This document shows positions 7,520-9,504 of a DNA stretch of 9,504 bases, piece after piece. Every line of letters begins with the position of its first letter. Within the stretch, counting starts at the first letter, position 1. The translations under genes and the position numbers were made by a program. Below the pieces are notes generated by a model, which saw only the letters and a program-made list of their open reading frames with translations, searched no databases and was not told the DNA's origin. Source of the stretch: Nitrospinota bacterium (GTDB lineage Bacteria; UBA8248); the NCBI GenBank assembly GCA_003506735.1, contig DNYS01000238.1, positions 1 through 9,504 of the forward strand, read 5' to 3'.

Positions 7520-8608
7520 GTGGCGCATATCGAACTCAAGGGACTTAGAAAAGTATTCGGCCGCGACATCGAGGCCGTGAAAGATCTGGACCTCTCCATC
7601 GAGGCAGATGAATTTCTGGTCCTGGTGGGTCCCTCCGGGTGCGGCAAAACGACCACCCTCCGCATGATCGCCGGCCTCGAAGAGCCCACGGCCGGGGAGA
7701 TCTTCATCGACGGCCTCCTGGTGAACGATATCGAGCCGGGCCAGCGAAACCTGGGCATGGTCTTCCAGAACCTCGCCCTCTTTCCCCACAAAACCGTCTT
7801 CCAGAACATCGAGTTCGGCCCGCGCATGAAAAAGGTCGATCCCGAAACCCGAAAAAAACGGGTCCTCGAGGTCGCCGAAATGGTGCGGATCACTCCCCTG
7901 CTCGACAAGCTGCCCAGCCAGTGCTCGGGCGGCGAGGCCCAGCGCATCGCCCTGGCCCGCACCTTGATCACGGATCCCTCGGCGTTTCTCCTCGACGAGC
8001 CGCTCTCGAGCCTCGACGCCAAGCTCCGCCGAGAGATGCGCGCCGAGATCGACCGTCTTCATCAGGAGCTGAAAAAGGCGTTCATTTACGTCACCCACGA
8101 CCAGGAAGAGGCCATGACCCTCGCCGACCGCATCGTCGTCATGCGGGCCGGCCTCATCGAACAGGTGGGAACCCCGCTCGAAATTTACGGCAATCCGGTG
8201 AGCTACTTCGTCGCGGACTTTTTCGGCAGCCCCTCCATGAACCTCATCCGGGGCGAGGTCAAAAATAACGGCGGCCCCGTCTTCGAGGGAGCGGGCATGA
8301 CCGTCCCTCTTCCCGGGGGCTACTCCGGCGCCGTGGGCGGCTGCACCCTCGGGATGCGCCCCGAGCACATCGAGATCTCGCCCGCCGGATCGGGAGATGG
8401 CGCCGCCCTCGAGTGCGAGGTCGATCTCGTTGAGCCGCTCGGAAAAGACACCCTCATCTACTTCGACCACGGCGCCGATCAGCCCACCATCGCCATCGTC
8501 GATGGCACGGACAGCTACGAGGCGGGGAATCGCCTGGGGCTCACCATTCCGGCCGAAGCCCTCTACCTCTTCGACACCGAAGGAAAGCGCGTGCGCCCCG
8601 CCGCTTGA
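7520..8608 (+). CDS. ABC transporter ATP-binding protein, MalK/UgpC-like
   Basis: The ATPase that powers the importer as a homodimer on the cytoplasmic face. GTG start at 7520, six bases after the permease 2 stop, with AAGAGG nine bases upstream. The 362-residue length equals that of MalK-type proteins. All motifs are present: Walker A GPSGCGKT (37-44), Q-loop VFQNLALFPH (81-90), signature CSGGEAQR (135-142), Walker B FLLDEP (156-161) with D-loop SSLD, and switch His193 in VTHDQEEA. The signature has Cys for the usual Leu and Glu for the usual Gln of LSGGQ; such variants are tolerated in the family. Residues 240-362 form the C-terminal OB/TOBE regulatory region, recognised by NLIRGEV, LGMRPEHI and PAEALYLFD. 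It is the last gene of the operon; no clear intrinsic terminator follows within 200 bases. Confidence 0.95.
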   Translation: MAHIELKGLRKVFGRDIEAVKDLDLSIEADEFLVLVGPSGCGKTTTLRMIAGLEEPTAGEIFIDGLLVNDIEPGQRNLGMVFQNLALFPHKTVFQNIEFGPRMKKVDPETRKKRVLEVAEMVRITPLLDKLPSQCSGGEAQRIALARTLITDPSAFLLDEPLSSLDAKLRREMRAEIDRLHQELKKAFIYVTHDQEEAMTLADRIVVMRAGLIEQVGTPLEIYGNPVSYFVADFFGSPSMNLIRGEVKNNGGPVFEGAGMTVPLPGGYSGAVGGCTLGMRPEHIEISPAGSGDGAALECEVDLVEPLGKDTLIYFDHGADQPTIAIVDGTDSYEAGNRLGLTIPAEALYLFDTEGKRVRPAA

Positions 8609-8646
8609 TTCCCGCCGCCTCGCCGAACCTCCATCCGATCCACACC

Positions 8647-8794
8647 CGGACACCATCATTGGGCCGAATATGAACAAACTCTTCGTTGAAAATATTCACT
8701 GGCGCATACACATTTTTCCAAATCGCGTCGGACGAAGCGCACCTCGATAAATATGAACAAGGTGCTTGATGAATTTCTCCGCCAACGCATACAC
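8647..8794 (+). repeat. 83-bp tandem repeat carrying two similar micro-ORFs
   Basis: AATATGAACAA occurs at 8667-8677 and 8750-8760; CGCATACAC occurs at 8703-8711 and 8786-8794. Both pairs are exactly 83 bp apart, with 36 bp between the box starts in each unit, and CGGAC precedes each (8647, 8729). Each unit contains an ATG reading into a short frame: 8670-8750 (26 codons, MNKLFVENIHWRIH...) and 8753-8809 (18 codons, MNKVLDEFLRQRIH...). The two peptides share 7 of their first 14 residues, with mostly conservative changes, and the first stop is 2 bases from the second start. Neither has a ribosome binding site, so translation is doubtful. Two conserved boxes at equal spacing could instead be paired protein sites or an RNA element. 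Confidence 0.5.
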
Positions 8795-8810
8795 TTCGCA
8801 CCCCCATAAA

Positions 8811-8848
8811 CGCCCCGGAGCATCCCACCTCCGCATCATTTTGGGGCG
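8811..8848 (+). other. GC-rich foldable segment downstream of the importer operon
   Basis: CGCCCC (8811-8816) can pair with GGGGCG (8843-8848), and the adjoining GGAG (8817-8820) with CTCC (8829-8832), leaving an 8-base apical loop and a 10-base bulge. It is the only structure of any strength within 250 bases after the ATPase gene, so it could act in ending that operon's transcript, but there is no T tract behind it and it lies 200 bases from the stop. Confidence 0.25.
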
Positions 8849-8880
8849 CAACCCTTTCCGATCAAAAAAACTTTTCACGA

Positions 8881-9107
8881 TTAAAAAATAATTTCAATCT
8901 CTCGCCGGCCGGCCACCGCCTATCGGAATATTCCACACATTCGATTTATCTCTTGCGTTGCAAACGTTTTCGAGCCGTCTCTATTTTTTCTCGCGGCAAA
9001 GCAACCGCATTTGAATATTCATAAAAGATGAAGCGAACATCGGCGAATACCCAACAAAGACTCTCGTTAAAAAATAATTTTTTTGTTTGGAATAAGACCT
9101 CTCGCCG
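8881..9107. repeat. Paired AT-rich box plus CTCTCGCCG, present twice
   Basis: The 14-mer TTAAAAAATAATTT is found exactly at 8881-8894 and 9067-9080, and each copy is followed by CTCTCGCCG (8899-8907 and 9099-9107), after 4 and 18 bases respectively. Just before the first copy, CGATCAAAAAAACTTTT (8859-8875) is a further 13-of-17 match to CGATTAAAAAATAATTT (8878-8894). The A/T cores alone could arise by chance in such biased sequence; the linked second motif makes a diverged duplication of about 190-200 bp more likely. Confidence 0.4.
8958..8972. promoter_or_regulatory. LacI-family operator-like palindrome
   Basis: GCAAACGTTTTC (8960-8971) is a near-perfect palindrome centred on CpG with AAAC/GTTT arms, the pattern shared by operators of LacI/GalR-family regulators such as PurR and CcpA-like proteins. 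It lies between the sugar-type importer genes and the porin-like gene, about 350 bases before the latter's start. No regulator gene is in the window, so this is a pattern match only. Confidence 0.35.
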
Positions 9108-9162
9108 ATCAGGTCACCTATTAACAAGGATTTTCACTATTGCGAATTTATTTTTCAAAGGA

Positions 9163-9278
9163 GGAATAAAACCGTTCGGGATTGATTCATCCGGCATTAA
9201 GGGAATTTGTTTCCGGAATTTTGTTTTTCGGGAATAAAACTTTCAGTCTATTGGATCGCCCGGCAATAAGGCAATTTG
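9163..9278 (+). repeat. Imperfect direct repeat (period 68-69 bp) before the porin-like gene
   Basis: GGAATAAAAC occurs at 9163-9172 and 9231-9240. Eight or nine bases later each is followed by a 29-base block (9181-9209 and 9250-9278) starting ATTG, containing CCGGCA and AAGG, and ending AATTTG; the two blocks agree at 23 of 29 positions. A weaker relative of the first box, GGAATAAGAC, is at 9089-9098. The copy at 9163 is fused to AAAGGAGG (9157-9164), which looks like a strong ribosome binding site but has no start codon at a usable distance. The second copy ends 39 bases before the porin-like ATG. It is likely part of that gene's promoter or leader. Confidence 0.55.
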
Positions 9279-9317
9279 AGAACGCAGAGGATATTTGCGT
9301 CCACGGAGGGAATGAGA

Positions 9318-9504
9318 ATGCGGAAACTTTTGACTGCGCTGGCGGTGTTAGCCGTTGTCCTCGCCGTTTCAGCGCCCCACTTCACATCCGCGGCCAGCCT
9401 GAAGGTGAGCGGCATATGGCGATTCCGCGGTATTTCGCTCGATAACGCCGACAGGAACGACCAGGGGCCGAACGACGCGTCGCAGACGTCCGATGCGCTG
9501 ACCC
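9318..9504 (+). CDS. Exported porin-like protein, N-terminal part (runs off window end)
   Basis: Sixty-two codons are visible, open to the right edge. ATG 9318 is preferred because GGAGGG (9305-9310) lies seven bases upstream; an in-frame ATG at 9312 is only one base from that site. The product starts with a classic Sec signal: MRK, a hydrophobic core LLTALAVLAVVLAV, and a likely cut after SAA (residue 26). The mature start, SLKVSGIWRFRGISLDN, has the alternating pattern of the first strand of an outer-membrane beta barrel, as in porin or alginate-export-type proteins, followed by an Asp/Asn-rich loop (DNADRNDQGPND). If so, it forms a passive channel in the outer membrane. The type assignment rests on this short stretch only; another secreted beta-rich protein is possible. 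It lies about 710 bases downstream of the importer operon, behind a repeat-rich leader, and may serve the same substrate. Confidence 0.7.
   Translation, partial: MRKLLTALAVLAVVLAVSAPHFTSAASLKVSGIWRFRGISLDNADRNDQGPNDASQTSDALT

Larger units (their letters stand above)
8609..9317. other. AT-rich, repeat-bearing intergenic region without a convincing gene
   Basis: About 709 bases between the ATPase and the porin-like gene. GC content falls clearly below that of the flanking genes, especially 8860-9280, which holds many A and T runs. No reading frame here has the G/C third-position bias of the neighbours, and no tRNA, rRNA or riboswitch consensus was recognised. It does hold an 83-bp tandem repeat, two paired AT-rich boxes, a LacI-type operator-like palindrome, the 10-bp palindrome GGAATATTCC (8925-8934), TGAATATTCA (9012-9021), a foldable GC segment (8811-8848) and a near-70-bp repeat pair close to the porin-like start. 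It is probably a long regulatory region or decayed mobile DNA; both are inferences. Confidence 0.6.

Noticed and set aside
6881..8677. 598-codon open frame on the - strand opposite permease 2 and the ATPase
   Set aside because: It is antisense to two genes with complete family motifs, is rich in His/Asp/Glu/Arg as expected of a shadow frame, and has no recognisable domain.
8941..9000. tRNA or other structured RNA gene
   Set aside because: No T-loop consensus (GGTTCGANTCC type) or cloverleaf pairing could be found on either strand.
9028..9237. 69-codon + strand frame in the AT-rich gap
   Set aside because: No ribosome binding site, no coding composition, and it runs through the repeated GGAATAAAAC modules, which would be hard to reconcile with a protein gene.
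8609..9317. CRISPR array or insertion sequence in the AT-rich gap
   Set aside because: Repeats occur only in pairs, are diverged, and lack uniform unit length; there are no terminal inverted repeats with a transposase or target duplication.
9182..9445. 87-codon + strand frame starting at TTG
   Set aside because: It overlaps the better supported porin-like gene in another frame; its second half is the shifted reading of the signal peptide region, and AAAGGAGG is 17 bases from the TTG.

Overview
The window looks like chromosomal DNA of a GC-rich (roughly 60%) Gram-negative bacterium. Evidence is a Tat-dependent periplasmic binding protein, a ZnuB-type metal permease and, at the right edge, the N-terminus of a secreted protein with an outer-membrane-porin look. 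Coding genes have strong G/C third positions. I cannot place the organism from sequence alone; the mix of families would suit an uncultured proteobacterium-like or Tectomicrobia-like lineage, but that is a guess. No tRNA, rRNA, CRISPR array, transposase or integrase is visible.

Left part (1-1575, + strand): the 3' end of znuB (zinc ABC permease), then a 119-bp gap holding a 25-bp near-perfect direct repeat, then a complete metal-dependent amidohydrolase starting at a GTG with a good ribosome binding site. Middle-left part (1629-3921, - strand): a cobalamin-independent methionine synthase-like gene that is intact except for two single-base frameshifts in five-base homopolymers, an intact alpha/beta hydrolase, and a 61-codon coding-like ORF of unknown function. 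The amidohydrolase and the methionine synthase-like gene converge over a small hairpin at about 1600-1625.

Right part (4053-8608, + strand): a complete ABC importer operon of carbohydrate-uptake (CUT1/MalFGK) type, in the order Tat-exported binding protein, permease 1, permease 2, ATPase. It is driven by a candidate sigma70 promoter with a perfect TTGACA box in the divergent region 3922-4052. A 12-bp GC stem-loop lies between the binding protein and permease 1. The two permease genes overlap by one base and the ATPase follows six bases later. The substrate cannot be read from sequence; a sugar, polyol or similar small organic compound is the family expectation.

Far right (8609-9317): about 700 bp that is much more AT-rich than its surroundings and has no convincing gene. 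It holds three separate sets of diverged direct repeats, a LacI-family-operator-like palindrome and several short palindromes, and ends at the ribosome binding site of a partial exported porin-like gene (9318 onward). This repeat-rich leader is the most unusual part of the window. A plausible but unproven reading is that the porin-like protein passes substrate across the outer membrane for the upstream importer, with the long leader controlling its expression.
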